Part shown: positions 42,570 to 51,972 of the stretch, piece by piece
Layout of the letters: every line of letters begins with the position of its first letter
How positions within the stretch are numbered: the first letter of the stretch is position 1
DNA from: Pedobacter sp. PACM 27299
GTDB lineage: Bacteria; Bacteroidota; Bacteroidia; Sphingobacteriales; Sphingobacteriaceae
Length of the DNA stretch: 64,000 bases
Direction: 5' to 3'
Assembly (NCBI RefSeq): GCF_001412655.1
Contig: NZ_CP012996.1
Span: forward strand, 3,410,001 to 3,474,000
Translations under genes and position numbers: made by a program
The notes under the pieces: generated by a model
Told to the model about the DNA's origin: nothing
The model's input: the letters and a program-made list of their open reading frames with translations, nothing else
Database searches by the model: none

Positions 42570-45095
42570 TTAAGACTTTGGATTCAATATATTATTTACA
42601 CGCACCAAAAGGTCTTGTAAATGGTATTTGCTCAACCCTGTAGCCGTAGGAATAGCAGTACGAATGTCCTTAGCTAAAGCCGCCAGGTTAGCACGTGCAA
42701 TACTGGATACATCTGAACTGGTAGGGTCTATTGTTCTCATGCCTGGGAAACCTCCTGCTGCATTAGTCGCTGAAGGGGCCACCATCAGTTTACTTAAGTT
42801 ATCTACATAAGCTTTCTGAAGGTTTCTTCTATAAACATCAATTGGTTTATGGCTGTATAACTCAGACCAGATACCGCTTTTAAGGTCGGCAAAAAGATGG
42901 TCCGAGGTATAGGCTTTGGCACCACTCATTACCTCCGCGTTGATCAATTTGCCAATAGTTGCTGCACTCAATAATCTGCTCAATGTGCTTTTCTGAACAC
43001 CCTGAAAAACATCAACAGCATTATATCCTGTGCGTTCTATTAATTCTTTATTGATTAACCATGTAGGACTGTTAAATAACTGGGTATTTAAGAAAGTCAT
43101 TGCTTCTTTCTGCGTAGCATAAGGCACTGCAACATATACCGCTCCAGCTTCTTCTACCGTTTTTGGTGTAGTATAAATACCACCTACATTTTTAGTAACA
43201 TGCCCCATATAACGGCCATACTGTCCAATTAATTCTCCATAAAGTGCCCTTGCATTCTGATAGCCTTCATTTGGCTCCTTGCTCCAACTCAACAGATTTG
43301 GAAGAATCCGCTTCAAATTTTTAATGCCATAAGCAGAAGCCAGCATCGCATTGTCACCCAAATCCTCGTTCTGATTGCGTGGATCATTAGGATCAGATTC
43401 CGTACCGAAAACTAAACGCTTGTTTTTAAGTCTGCTGATGATCTCTTTATTGGAAGCAGAAAGTTCTTCTTCTGGACCTTTAAACTCAGGCTTCCATTTA
43501 TAACCCCATTCAATTGCCCACAGGTCATAATCACCGATTCTTGGGAAAATCCCTTTGGAACTGATGTTATCTTCTGGTTGCGCTACATAGTTGAAACGTG
43601 CATAATCCATAATGGATGGTGTATGACCATTTTTCTCTACCCACTGTTTATTTCTAAGATTTTCCACAGGTACAGTTGCAGATGAACCAAAGTTATGACG
43701 TAAGCCAAGCGTGTGTCCAATCTCATGAGAAGATACAAAACGTATCAGCTCACCCATCAGTTTATCATCAAACTTCATTTTACGAGCCTCAGGATCAACT
43801 GCTCCGGCTTGAATCAGATACCAATTTCTCAGTATCAACATTACATTATGGTACCAATTGACATGCGTTTCCAGAATTTCGCCAGTACGTGGATCATGAA
43901 CGTGCGGTCCGCTAGCATTAGGAATATCCGAAGGTTTGTAAACAATTACGTTGTGTCTGGCATCTTCAATGCTCCAAGATGGATCTGAAGGAGCTTCTTT
44001 AGCGACAATCGCATTTTTAAATCCTGCTTTTTCAAAAGCAGCCTGCCAATCGTTCACACCTTGCATCAGATAAGGTACCCATTTTTTTGGTGTGGCTGGA
44101 TCAATATAGTAAACGATTTGCTTTTTAGGCTCTACCAACTCTCCTCTTTTATATTTTTCAATATCTTCTGTTTTTGGCTCTAATCTCCATCTTGTGATCA
44201 AAGAAAGGTTTTTTACCCCCTGAGGGTTGGCATCAAAATCTACATATCCAGTTGCAAAATAACCTACACGAGGGTCAAAATACCTGGCTTTCATTTGGCT
44301 TTCCGGCAGCAATACCATCGAACTGTTTAATTCATAAGTTGCTGGCGTAGCACTTGGAGGTCCGGACATTCCAGGAAAGGATGCACCAGTTTTCATATAG
44401 GTTTTCAAAGTACGAATCTCGATATTCATCGGATACGCTTTGATTTCTTTGATATAGCTTCTATCAGGCATTAAACCGGTTAAGTTTAAGGCTTTTTTCA
44501 CGTTTGGATCAAAAAAGAAAATCTCATTGTCACCATTCATGTATTCGGTTACATCGATCACTACTCCCTTAGCACCAGACACAGAGTCCTTTGCTAGGGC
44601 TTTAATATCAAAAGAAGCCACTAATGGCTGTAAATTTGAGTTCATGACAGACTTATATAAGCCTTGTGCCGTTGTGTCCTGAGAACGCTCAGTATAAGAA
44701 ATACTCTTTAGAAACAATTTGTTTGCAGGGCCTTTTTGAAATGAAATCACATTGTCACCAATCTGATCACCACCATAGCCCATCATCTGAGAACGATTTC
44801 CAGCAGCAGCTTTACTGATTCTGTTGACTACTAAAATATCCCTATCCATTAAAGAATCTGGAATTTCGAAGAAATAACGATCTTCTATTGTATGTACTTT
44901 AAACAAACCTTTGTCTGTTTTTGCCTTTGCAGTAATCACCTCTGTATAAGGCTTAGGTCCATTTGTAATTGGTCGGGTTACTGGATTTGGATTCCCTGGA
45001 GGTATTATAGGTCCTTTTTTAGGATTTTTCTGTTGAGAAAAACCCTGAACTCCGGCACCTAACAGCACCAGTGTAATCAAACTTAATTGTTTCAT
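42570..45095 (-). CDS. Zinc-dependent metalloprotease, DUF5117/DUF5118 type
   Basis: A secreted 841-residue protein with a signal peptide ending GFSQQ, a long N-terminal beta-rich region and the zinc-binding motif HEIGHTLGLRHNF with the first His at residue 457, extended as HExxHxxGxxH with a nearby Met in SIMDYARF, the Met-turn of metzincins. It hydrolyses proteins outside the cytoplasm. The layout fits the large Bacteroidota secreted metalloproteases. It is downstream of DsbD on the same strand, with a terminator between them, so it is a separate unit. Confidence 0.88.
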   Translation of the reverse strand: MKQLSLITLVLLGAGVQGFSQQKNPKKGPIIPPGNPNPVTRPITNGPKPYTEVITAKAKTDKGLFKVHTIEDRYFFEIPDSLMDRDILVVNRISKAAAGNRSQMMGYGGDQIGDNVISFQKGPANKLFLKSISYTERSQDTTAQGLYKSVMNSNLQPLVASFDIKALAKDSVSGAKGVVIDVTEYMNGDNEIFFFDPNVKKALNLTGLMPDRSYIKEIKAYPMNIEIRTLKTYMKTGASFPGMSGPPSATPATYELNSSMVLLPESQMKARYFDPRVGYFATGYVDFDANPQGVKNLSLITRWRLEPKTEDIEKYKRGELVEPKKQIVYYIDPATPKKWVPYLMQGVNDWQAAFEKAGFKNAIVAKEAPSDPSWSIEDARHNVIVYKPSDIPNASGPHVHDPRTGEILETHVNWYHNVMLILRNWYLIQAGAVDPEARKMKFDDKLMGELIRFVSSHEIGHTLGLRHNFGSSATVPVENLRNKQWVEKNGHTPSIMDYARFNYVAQPEDNISSKGIFPRIGDYDLWAIEWGYKWKPEFKGPEEELSASNKEIISRLKNKRLVFGTESDPNDPRNQNEDLGDNAMLASAYGIKNLKRILPNLLSWSKEPNEGYQNARALYGELIGQYGRYMGHVTKNVGGIYTTPKTVEEAGAVYVAVPYATQKEAMTFLNTQLFNSPTWLINKELIERTGYNAVDVFQGVQKSTLSRLLSAATIGKLINAEVMSGAKAYTSDHLFADLKSGIWSELYSHKPIDVYRRNLQKAYVDNLSKLMVAPSATNAAGGFPGMRTIDPTSSDVSSIARANLAALAKDIRTAIPTATGLSKYHLQDLLVRVNNILNPKS

Positions 45096-45207
45096 TCTTA
45101 GTAATTGGTTTATATTTTTCTAAAGTATCTTTTTTATAAGATGATCTGCCATAGGAGACGGAGATTAACAGTTTTTTTACCAGCCGAATCGAATGTTTCT
45201 TAACTAA

Positions 45208-45237
45208 AATGATGACCTGCATCCACAGGCCATCATT
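45208..45237 (-). terminator. Terminator after dsbD
   Basis: AATGATG-A-CCTG pairs with CAGG-C-CATCATT (45208-45219, 45226-45237) and on the minus strand is followed by TTAG after a short T stretch. It separates dsbD from the metalloprotease gene. Confidence 0.5.
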
Positions 45238-45268
45238 CAGACTATTAACTATTAACCTAATTTTTCAA

Positions 45269-46951
45269 TTATTTATTGAAAATACTTAAGCCACTATTGA
45301 GGAATTTAAGGTATTCCTCTGCATTATAATTTGCACCTGTAGGTTGCACCAGTAACTTTTCGTCGTGTCCTAAAAGCACATAATATGGCTGTGAGTTGGA
45401 ATTGAACTTTGCGGCCTGAAAGTCACTCCATTTATTTCCTATTGTGTTTACGGCCTTACCACTAAATGCCGAGGTAAATTTTTCATCTTGTGCCAATTCG
45501 GTTTTATCATCTACATAAAGCTGAATAATCACAAAGTCATTGTTTAAGACACTGTAAACATTTTTATCTGGCCATACATTGGCTTCCATCTTACGGCAAT
45601 TCACACAGGCATGTCCTGTAAAATCAATCATGACCGGCTTATTAACCTTTTTAGCATAAGCCATTCCTTCATCATAATCAAAGAAAACATTTAGGTTTAA
45701 TGGTGCATGAAATATATCCGCATATTTATGTGGCCCCTCCTCATGTTTTACCATTGCGGAAGTATTACCACCAGTTAAAGTAGGTGTATACAAATCAAAG
45801 TCCTGGCTTGCTTGCGGAGGTAAGAATGCAGAAATCGATTTTAATGGTGCACCCCATAAACCAGGTATCATGTATACAGTAAAAGAAAGTACAATTACAG
45901 CGATCATTAACCGCGGAATAGAAATGAAATTAACCGGGCTATCGTGAGAAAATTTAAGTTTCCCTAAAAGGTATAAGCCCATTAATCCGAAGATGACGAT
46001 CCACAGGACCAGAAATACCTCCCGATCAAACCAGTTCCAATGATAAGCCAGATCTACGTTGCTAAGGAACTTCATGGCTAAAGCCAATTCCAAAAAGCCA
46101 AGCACTACTTTAACACTGTTTAACCAACCACCCGATTTAGGTAAAGCGCTCAGCCAGGATGGAAACAAAGCAAATAAGGCAAAAGGAATTGCCAAGGCGA
46201 AAGAGAAGCCAAACATTCCAATCGCCGGTCCTAGTAAAGCACCACTTGTAGCTGCCTGAACCAATAAAGTTCCGATAATTGGCCCTGTACATGAAAAAGA
46301 AACCAGTGCTAATGTCCCGGCCATAAAGAACAAGCCAGCCAAACCACCTTTATCAGAGTTCGCATCCATTTTATTTACCCATGAAGATGGCAGGGTGATT
46401 TCAAATGCGCCTAAAAAGGAGACTGCAAAGATCAATAGTAGGATAAAAAACAAGAAATTGAAGATACCATTGGTTGATAAACTGTTCAGGGCATCGGCAC
46501 CAAATATAACCGTTACCAACAAGCCCAGCACCACATAAATAACGATGATAGACAGGCCATAAAATAGTGCACGGCTTACTGCTTTACCTTTAGTTTGACT
46601 CCCCTTAGTAAAAAAACTAACCGTTAAAGGCAGCATAGGAAAAATACAAGGCATTAGCAAAGCCGCTAATCCACCAATAAAACCAGCGATAAATATCCCA
46701 GTCAGCCCTTGTTCTTCTTTTTCAGGAACAACCATTTTTTCTGTTGCTCCTGCATTGTTGTTTTTACTTGTCGCAACAATTGTTGCCGTAACACTGTCTT
46801 TTACCGTAGTATCAGCTTTAATTTCAGTAAATTCCAAGCCCTCCATTGTACTGTCGATTTCCTGTGAAAATGCTGCAGTTACCGAACAAAAAAGCAATAA
46901 GAGTCCCAAGACAAGCGTTTTAATGCTTGTCTGATCAAATTTCATCATCAT
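45269..46951 (-). CDS. dsbD: Thiol:disulfide interchange protein DsbD (beta and gamma domains)
   Basis: A 560-residue membrane protein with a signal peptide, a linker, eight or so transmembrane helices with the buried Cys pair region (LLMPCIFPMLPLT and SFSCTGPIIG), and a C-terminal thioredoxin-like domain with GHACVNCRKMEANVW, the CxxC site. It passes electrons from cytoplasmic thioredoxin to periplasmic thiol proteins. The N-terminal alpha domain is missing here but is present in the separate gene just upstream, so the system is split into two polypeptides. The start among MMM is uncertain by two codons. Confidence 0.92.
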   Translation of the reverse strand: MMMKFDQTSIKTLVLGLLLLFCSVTAAFSQEIDSTMEGLEFTEIKADTTVKDSVTATIVATSKNNNAGATEKMVVPEKEEQGLTGIFIAGFIGGLAALLMPCIFPMLPLTVSFFTKGSQTKGKAVSRALFYGLSIIVIYVVLGLLVTVIFGADALNSLSTNGIFNFLFFILLLIFAVSFLGAFEITLPSSWVNKMDANSDKGGLAGLFFMAGTLALVSFSCTGPIIGTLLVQAATSGALLGPAIGMFGFSFALAIPFALFALFPSWLSALPKSGGWLNSVKVVLGFLELALAMKFLSNVDLAYHWNWFDREVFLVLWIVIFGLMGLYLLGKLKFSHDSPVNFISIPRLMIAVIVLSFTVYMIPGLWGAPLKSISAFLPPQASQDFDLYTPTLTGGNTSAMVKHEEGPHKYADIFHAPLNLNVFFDYDEGMAYAKKVNKPVMIDFTGHACVNCRKMEANVWPDKNVYSVLNNDFVIIQLYVDDKTELAQDEKFTSAFSGKAVNTIGNKWSDFQAAKFNSNSQPYYVLLGHDEKLLVQPTGANYNAEEYLKFLNSGLSIFNK

Positions 46952-46958
46952 ATTTAGC

Positions 46959-47405
46959 TTATTTTACTGGAATCGAAAACTGAACAGTTTCTGGAGGAAG
47001 ACATTGTGAATCATCACAAACCATATATTCCAAGGTTCCTTTAACCGTAGCATTTGCTCCTGTTAACTTGATTTTTTGTTGAAAAATTGCTGAATTCTCA
47101 AAATAACCAACATTCATATCAAAGGCTTTCTCAAATTTAACGATCGGTTTTGGTTCAATAGTTTTTCCGCTTAGCTTATAAGTATTTGCCGGTGTAAAAG
47201 TAAAAGAGGTCTTAACCGGCCCACCATCAGGTATATTTTGAGAATAAAGGTGCCACCCTTCATCAATTGTTGCCTTTATATATAAAATAGCTTCTGTTTT
47301 AGAAGTTTTTTTTGCGGCATAACTCCATTTTACGGGCTTTAGAATCTGACTGCTCGCTGTCATACTGAAAAGTAAGGCAGATGCAAATAAAAATAGATTT
47401 TTCAT
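46959..47405 (-). CDS. Stand-alone DsbD N-terminal (alpha) domain protein
   Basis: The 148-residue periplasmic protein has a signal peptide ending ASSQ and an immunoglobulin-like fold. The redox Cys pair is in MVCDDSQCLPPE, the motif of DsbD-alpha where the second Cys receives electrons from DsbD-gamma. Its stop is 7 nt ahead of the DsbD start, so it is cotranscribed. It should be the periplasmic electron output of the DsbD encoded next to it, and probably reduces cytochrome-c or isomerase partners. Confidence 0.85.
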   Translation of the reverse strand: MKNLFLFASALLFSMTASSQILKPVKWSYAAKKTSKTEAILYIKATIDEGWHLYSQNIPDGGPVKTSFTFTPANTYKLSGKTIEPKPIVKFEKAFDMNVGYFENSAIFQQKIKLTGANATVKGTLEYMVCDDSQCLPPETVQFSIPVK

Positions 47406-47481
47406 ATTATTGTTTTTATGTGTGGTACGAACTTATATATTTATAGATATACATTGGTTATTTTTTTTAACTTAAAGTTAT

Positions 47482-48531
47482 TTATAGGCGGCAGATTGGA
47501 TGGTATCCCGTAAATTCAACAGCTGTCGATATAAAAGATGATTGAATTGGTTCTTCTTTAACCAGATCTGTACTCAGGTATTTTTTGTTACTATCACAAA
47601 GTAAAGTTACCACCACAGCATTATCACCCATCTTCTCTTTCAATTTGATTGCACCAATCACATTGGCTCCTGAAGAAATTCCAACCGCAAGTCCAAGTTC
47701 TTTAGCCAGCTTTTGCGCCATAATAATAGAATCTCCATCATTTGCCTGGATCACCTCATCTAACTCATTTAAACGAACTATTTCTGGAATAAATTCATCA
47801 GAAATGCCCTGAATTCTATGGCTTCCAACCTTGTATCCGGTAGTTAAAGTTGGACTTTCGGCAGGCTCCAATGGATGAATTTTAATCGCAGGTTGCTTTG
47901 CTTTCAGACATTTACCTACACCCATAACGGTACCACCTGTTCCTACTCCAGCAACAAAAGCATCCGGCATTAATCCGCTCGATTTTAATTGTTCCCAGAT
48001 TTCCATTCCAGTTGTTTTCTCATGTGCTTCTTCGTTGTAACGGTTTTCAAACTGTCTTGGTAGGAACACATCACCACTTTTAGCTAGTTCTTCGCACATC
48101 TTAATGCTTCCAAGAAACCCACCTTCTTCTTTGCTTACTAAAACAACCTCTGCCCCCATACTCTTAATGATATCAATACGTTCTTGACTCAACCAGTTCG
48201 GCATTATAATTTTTACCGGATGACCTAAAGCACGGCCTATGGCTGCAAATGCAATTCCTGTATTGCCACTGGTGGCCTCGATAATCGTATCACCTGGTTT
48301 AATCGCACAAGAATTATACGCTTCATACATAATATTTAGCGCCATCCTGTCCTTGATACTTCCAGTCAGATTATAATGTTCACATTTCACATAGATTTTA
48401 CCCGGCTTACCTTTGTATTGATAATGCAGTTCTAGCATTGGCGTATTGCCTACTAAGTGCCATAAATGCTTAAACTTACTAGCGAGGTCGATAGATAAAC
48501 AGCGGTCGGTTGTTAATTCTGTTGTTGTCAT
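47482..48531 (-). CDS. PLP-dependent cysteine synthase / cystathionine beta-synthase family enzyme
   Basis: A cytoplasmic enzyme of 349 residues from the beta family of PLP enzymes. The PLP-binding Lys is in [12 protein letters not shown], with [15 protein letters not shown] as the substrate loop and [13 protein letters not shown] binding the phosphate. It is longer than CysK (about 310) but lacks the C-terminal CBS-pair regulatory domain of full-length CBS. It could make cysteine or cystathionine. It starts 7 nt after the FecR gene and continues toward the DsbD genes, so sulfur chemistry is a theme of this run. Confidence 0.87.
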   Translation of the reverse strand: MTTTELTTDRCLSIDLASKFKHLWHLVGNTPMLELHYQYKGKPGKIYVKCEHYNLTGSIKDRMALNIMYEAYNSCAIKPGDTIIEATSGNTGIAFAAIGRALGHPVKIIMPNWLSQERIDIIKSMGAEVVLVSKEEGGFLGSIKMCEELAKSGDVFLPRQFENRYNEEAHEKTTGMEIWEQLKSSGLMPDAFVAGVGTGGTVMGVGKCLKAKQPAIKIHPLEPAESPTLTTGYKVGSHRIQGISDEFIPEIVRLNELDEVIQANDGDSIIMAQKLAKELGLAVGISSGANVIGAIKLKEKMGDNAVVVTLLCDSNKKYLSTDLVKEEPIQSSFISTAVEFTGYHPICRL

Positions 48532-48538
48532 TAATTGT

Positions 48539-49741
48539 TTATTTTGTCTGGTTTGTGATTGACATCACATACGGCATTACAATGATCTTATTACCTTCCA
48601 CTTTAAATTGAATTGATTTAGTAAGCTCCATAATGCGCAGTACTTGTGATAAATTCTTCATCCGGGAAACTTGTCCGCCGAAACGGATATTGCTTACATT
48701 CCCCCTATATTCTACATCTATATTATACCATCTCGAAAACTGACGCATAATACTGTATATGCTTTCATCATTAAACCAGAACAACCCTTGCTTCCAGTCT
48801 ATGGCAGAATTTGCATCCACCTGATTTACTTTAATCTCATTTAAAACTGAAGATTGTTCCCCAGGTTTAAGTACTGTTGATTGATTAGAAGAAGGCAATT
48901 TGACCTTTACGCTACCTTCAATTAAGGTCGTTTTAACCACTTCCTCGTCATCATAAGCGTTGATATTAAAGTGTGTACCTAAAACTTCCACCTCCTGCTG
49001 TACTGTTTTCACACGGAAAGGTCTTTTTTTATCTTTAGCCACTTCAAAATATGCTTCACCAGTTAGGGTAACCAACCTATCTTTTTCAGTAAAGGAAGAA
49101 GGATACTTCAAAGAAGAGGCTGCATTCAACCATACAATGGTTCCATCCGGCAGAGCTATCTGATATTGTCCGCCTTTAGGGGTAGAAATGGTGTTATAGG
49201 ATGGCTTTACGTGAGATAAACCTTTCCTCACACTGTATAATATTCTGCCATCTGCAGTTTTTGTGATCTTCACACCTGACTCTTTAGCTATCTCGCCATT
49301 GGCCATATCATCGAGTGAAATTCTTGAACCGTCAGATAAGGTGAGCACCGCTTTATTTCCACCAGGAAGAATATTTTCTCCCTTTTTGGTAGCGCTGCTC
49401 ATGGCATTGCCTTGCAGTGATCCGGGCATTGAACTCAGGTAATAACCGCCTATTCCAAGGGCCAGTACCACTACAGCTGCTGCTGCCCAGCGCATTGGCC
49501 GGAAAGAGATGACCTTAATTTCCTCAGTTTGTAATTTAACCTGCTCAAAAACCATATCCAGCGTTTCTTTTCCAGTAGTAACTGGAAAATCTGGAGCAGA
49601 CAAATCTTCCGTAAATAGATTTTCCAGTTGTTCACGATAGGCTGGATCATGCAACAAAGCCTGTAGCTGCTGCTGCTCTTCTGGACTTAAAGTGCCCAAA
49701 CGATAACCTCTTAAAAGTGATTTAAATGTTTCTGGTGTCAT
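48539..49741 (-). CDS. FecR-family anti-sigma factor
   Basis: From the ATG at 49741 the protein has 400 residues. The cytoplasmic N-terminus ([22 protein letters not shown]) is followed by a transmembrane helix ([19 protein letters not shown], about 87-107), then a periplasmic FecR domain with [20 protein letters not shown] and [12 protein letters not shown] and a C-terminal DUF4974-like end. It should hold and regulate the ECF sigma encoded 55 nt upstream. An in-frame extension to 49879 overlaps the sigma gene and is rejected. Unusually, no SusC-type receptor follows; the next gene encodes a PLP enzyme. Confidence 0.9.
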   Translation of the reverse strand: MTPETFKSLLRGYRLGTLSPEEQQQLQALLHDPAYREQLENLFTEDLSAPDFPVTTGKETLDMVFEQVKLQTEEIKVISFRPMRWAAAAVVVLALGIGGYYLSSMPGSLQGNAMSSATKKGENILPGGNKAVLTLSDGSRISLDDMANGEIAKESGVKITKTADGRILYSVRKGLSHVKPSYNTISTPKGGQYQIALPDGTIVWLNAASSLKYPSSFTEKDRLVTLTGEAYFEVAKDKKRPFRVKTVQQEVEVLGTHFNINAYDDEEVVKTTLIEGSVKVKLPSSNQSTVLKPGEQSSVLNEIKVNQVDANSAIDWKQGLFWFNDESIYSIMRQFSRWYNIDVEYRGNVSNIRFGGQVSRMKNLSQVLRIMELTKSIQFKVEGNKIIVMPYVMSITNQTK

Positions 49742-49796
49742 TACAATAATATAGACAGTGTAAATGAAATGTTGTGGGGGGTACTCTTTATTTTTT

Positions 49797-50396
49797 TTAA
49801 TTATATCTTGAAAACAGCCACAGAAGTAGTAAATGGGTATAGTGATTTTCAAGAAATTTACGGAGATTTTTGAGGGCATTGCTCATGTGTTCTCTCACCA
49901 TATCGTAAGAGATATTGAGCTGAGCAGCAATTTGTTTATGGCTCAAGCCTTCTTCCCTGCTCAATTTATAAATTTGCTGCTGGCGGGGAGAAAAGTGATC
50001 AATACCAATTTTAATGACTTTCTCCAGTTCACGAAAATCAACGTCATGACCAGCGCTGGCCCGCTGATAGTCCAACATATCTGGATGAAGGGTCTCAAGA
50101 GAATCCATCGGGATCTGACGCTGAAGGTCGTTGATCAATTGATTTCTGGTAATAATGGTTAGCCATGCAGGAAAGCTGTTCAGGCTAGTCAGTTGCTTTC
50201 GGTTTTTCCAAACCTTCACAAAAACCTCCTGGACAGCATCCTGGGCCAAAAAAGGGGATTTAAGATATTTCATGCCCATGGTATACACCTTTCCTGCATA
50301 CTTTTCATATAGCAGTTTAAACGCGGATTCGTTGCCCCCTGCAACTTCCTCCAACAATTCCTGTTCGGTAAACCCTGCGGGTCTGTTAGAAAACAT
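49797..50396 (-). CDS. ECF-type RNA polymerase sigma factor
   Basis: A 199-residue sigma factor with region 2 (FKLLYEKYAGKVYTMGMKYL, AQDAVQEVFVKVWKNR) and region 4 (FSPRQQQIYKLSREEGLSHKQIAAQLNISYDMVREHMSNALKNLR). The last dozen residues (HLLLLWLFSRYN) are hydrophobic, a common feature of the Bacteroidota FecI-like group. It is cotranscribed with the FecR anti-sigma. Its target genes are unknown; without a receptor next to it, control by a distant or an unusual partner is likely. Confidence 0.93.
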   Translation of the reverse strand: MFSNRPAGFTEQELLEEVAGGNESAFKLLYEKYAGKVYTMGMKYLKSPFLAQDAVQEVFVKVWKNRKQLTSLNSFPAWLTIITRNQLINDLQRQIPMDSLETLHPDMLDYQRASAGHDVDFRELEKVIKIGIDHFSPRQQQIYKLSREEGLSHKQIAAQLNISYDMVREHMSNALKNLRKFLENHYTHLLLLWLFSRYN

Positions 50397-50497
50397 AGCC
50401 TTTATAAAAGATCAGAATAAGGGCCAATGTTAAATAATTAAAACATTAATTTTATCATGAGAGGCTATAAAAATTACATACTCATCAATTTCATTGC

Positions 50498-51907
50498 TTA
50501 AAACCCACCACCGACTGCACGGTAAAGTGCCACTGTAGCATGTAGTTCGGCTGTTTTTATGCTGGCCAGCGCCAACTCACTTTGCAAAGCATTGCTTTGA
50601 GCAGTAATGACCTCCAAGTAAGTTGCCATTCCATTATTAAATAGCAAACCTGCATTTTTAACTGCATCTTTTAGCGTGTTTACCCTACGTTGGGCAATCG
50701 CATGCTGTTGTTTAAGCTTTTCGATATTCGAAAGTTCATCAGAAACTTCTCCTACTGCATTTAATACCGATTGTCGGAATTGTAATACGGCTTTTTCCCT
50801 TTCTATCTTTGCCACTTCAAACTGAGTCTTCAACTGCTTCCGTTGAAATAGTGGCTGAGTTACTCCGCCAGCAACTATTCCGAATAATGAAGCAGGCACA
50901 TTGAACCAATTACTAGCTTTAAAAGCATTTAATCCGGCTGTTGCCGTAATGTTCAAGCTAGGGTACATACTTGCTTTGGCTATACCTACCTGTGCATTGG
51001 CCAGATCCAAAGCAAGCTCGGCAGATCGTACATCCGGCCTTTGTGCCAATAAAGCGGAGGGTATTCCGGCCGACAATTGCGCTGGAAAAACAACTTGATC
51101 CAAACTTCCCTGGCGAATAACTGCCGCAGGAAGCTGTCCAGCTAAAATACTCAATGCATTTTCCTGAATACTAATATCCTGCTGCAAAGCAGGAATCAAT
51201 TGCGCGGCGACTAATTGCTGTGCTTCTGCTTGCTGAATGGCCAAAGAGCTTACTTGTCCGGCATCAAACTGCATTTTTATCATCGTTAGCGTACTGTCAT
51301 TTAGGGCTAAATTCCTTTTGGCTACAGACATCTGCGTATCCAGCATCAATAACCTATAGTATCCTTGGGCCACATTCGCAATCAGACGCATTTGAACTGC
51401 CTTCCTTGCCTCGGCACTTTGTAAATAAGTAGCCAATGCTGCTTTTTTCTGACTTCCGATCTTTCCCCAGATATCTGCTTCCCAGCTAAGTCCCAGGTTT
51501 GCATTGTAATCTTCGATGTGCCTGGTGTTCAAAAACTGACCTGCACTAAGACCGTTTAAACTATTGTCTGAGGGTCTGCTACTATTCGCAGTGATGTTTA
51601 AATTTAATTGTGGTAAATTCCCCAATTTCGATTGTTTAAACAACAATTGAGCAGCATCCATATTTTTCATGGCAATTTGCAAATCGTAATTTCTCAACAA
51701 AGCGGTATCAAGAAGTTTACCTAAGATAACATCTGTAAAAAACTGTTTTACAGATAGTTCAGCAATGCTATTTTCAGCACCTACATGGGTATTCCTAAAA
51801 GATTCAGGAATGCTTGCAGTAGGTAAAACGATGTCTTTTGAAACTTTACAGCCTCCGAGAAATACCAGGAGCATCAGTGCTGTTAGTTTATATATTGGTG
51901 TTTTCAT
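50498..51907 (-). CDS. TolC/OprM-type outer-membrane efflux lipoprotein
   Basis: A 469-residue lipoprotein with lipobox LGGCK (Cys near 20) and the double repeat of the outer-membrane-efflux family: long helices (SAEARKAVQMRLIANVAQGYYRLL and LAQRPDVRSAELALDLANAQVGIAKASMYPSLNI). This channel forms the outer part of the tripartite pump encoded with the RND permease and adaptor, and is last of the three genes. Its start is 66 nt past the permease gene, in a spacer with a perfect 34-nt palindrome. Confidence 0.93.
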   Translation of the reverse strand: MKTPIYKLTALMLLVFLGGCKVSKDIVLPTASIPESFRNTHVGAENSIAELSVKQFFTDVILGKLLDTALLRNYDLQIAMKNMDAAQLLFKQSKLGNLPQLNLNITANSSRPSDNSLNGLSAGQFLNTRHIEDYNANLGLSWEADIWGKIGSQKKAALATYLQSAEARKAVQMRLIANVAQGYYRLLMLDTQMSVAKRNLALNDSTLTMIKMQFDAGQVSSLAIQQAEAQQLVAAQLIPALQQDISIQENALSILAGQLPAAVIRQGSLDQVVFPAQLSAGIPSALLAQRPDVRSAELALDLANAQVGIAKASMYPSLNITATAGLNAFKASNWFNVPASLFGIVAGGVTQPLFQRKQLKTQFEVAKIEREKAVLQFRQSVLNAVGEVSDELSNIEKLKQQHAIAQRRVNTLKDAVKNAGLLFNNGMATYLEVITAQSNALQSELALASIKTAELHATVALYRAVGGGF

Positions 51908-51922
51908 TTTGATTTATCTTTT

Positions 51923-51956
51923 ACAGCTTAACGCTTCAATTGAAGCGTTAAGCTGT
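51923..51956. repeat. Perfect 34-nt palindrome between RND permease and TolC genes
   Basis: The 17-nt half ACAGCTTAACGCTTCAA is followed directly by its exact reverse complement. It lies 17 nt past the RND permease stop and 16 nt before the TolC start. It could fold as an mRNA hairpin within the operon or be a binding site; half-site TTAACG resembles the efflux operator core TTAACA. Confidence 0.6.
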
Positions 51957-51972
51957 TGATGGTAAGAATAGC

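Noticed and set aside
42628..42810. Plus-strand frame inside the metalloprotease gene
   Set aside because: It is the reverse strand of the C-terminal coding region, with no independent support.
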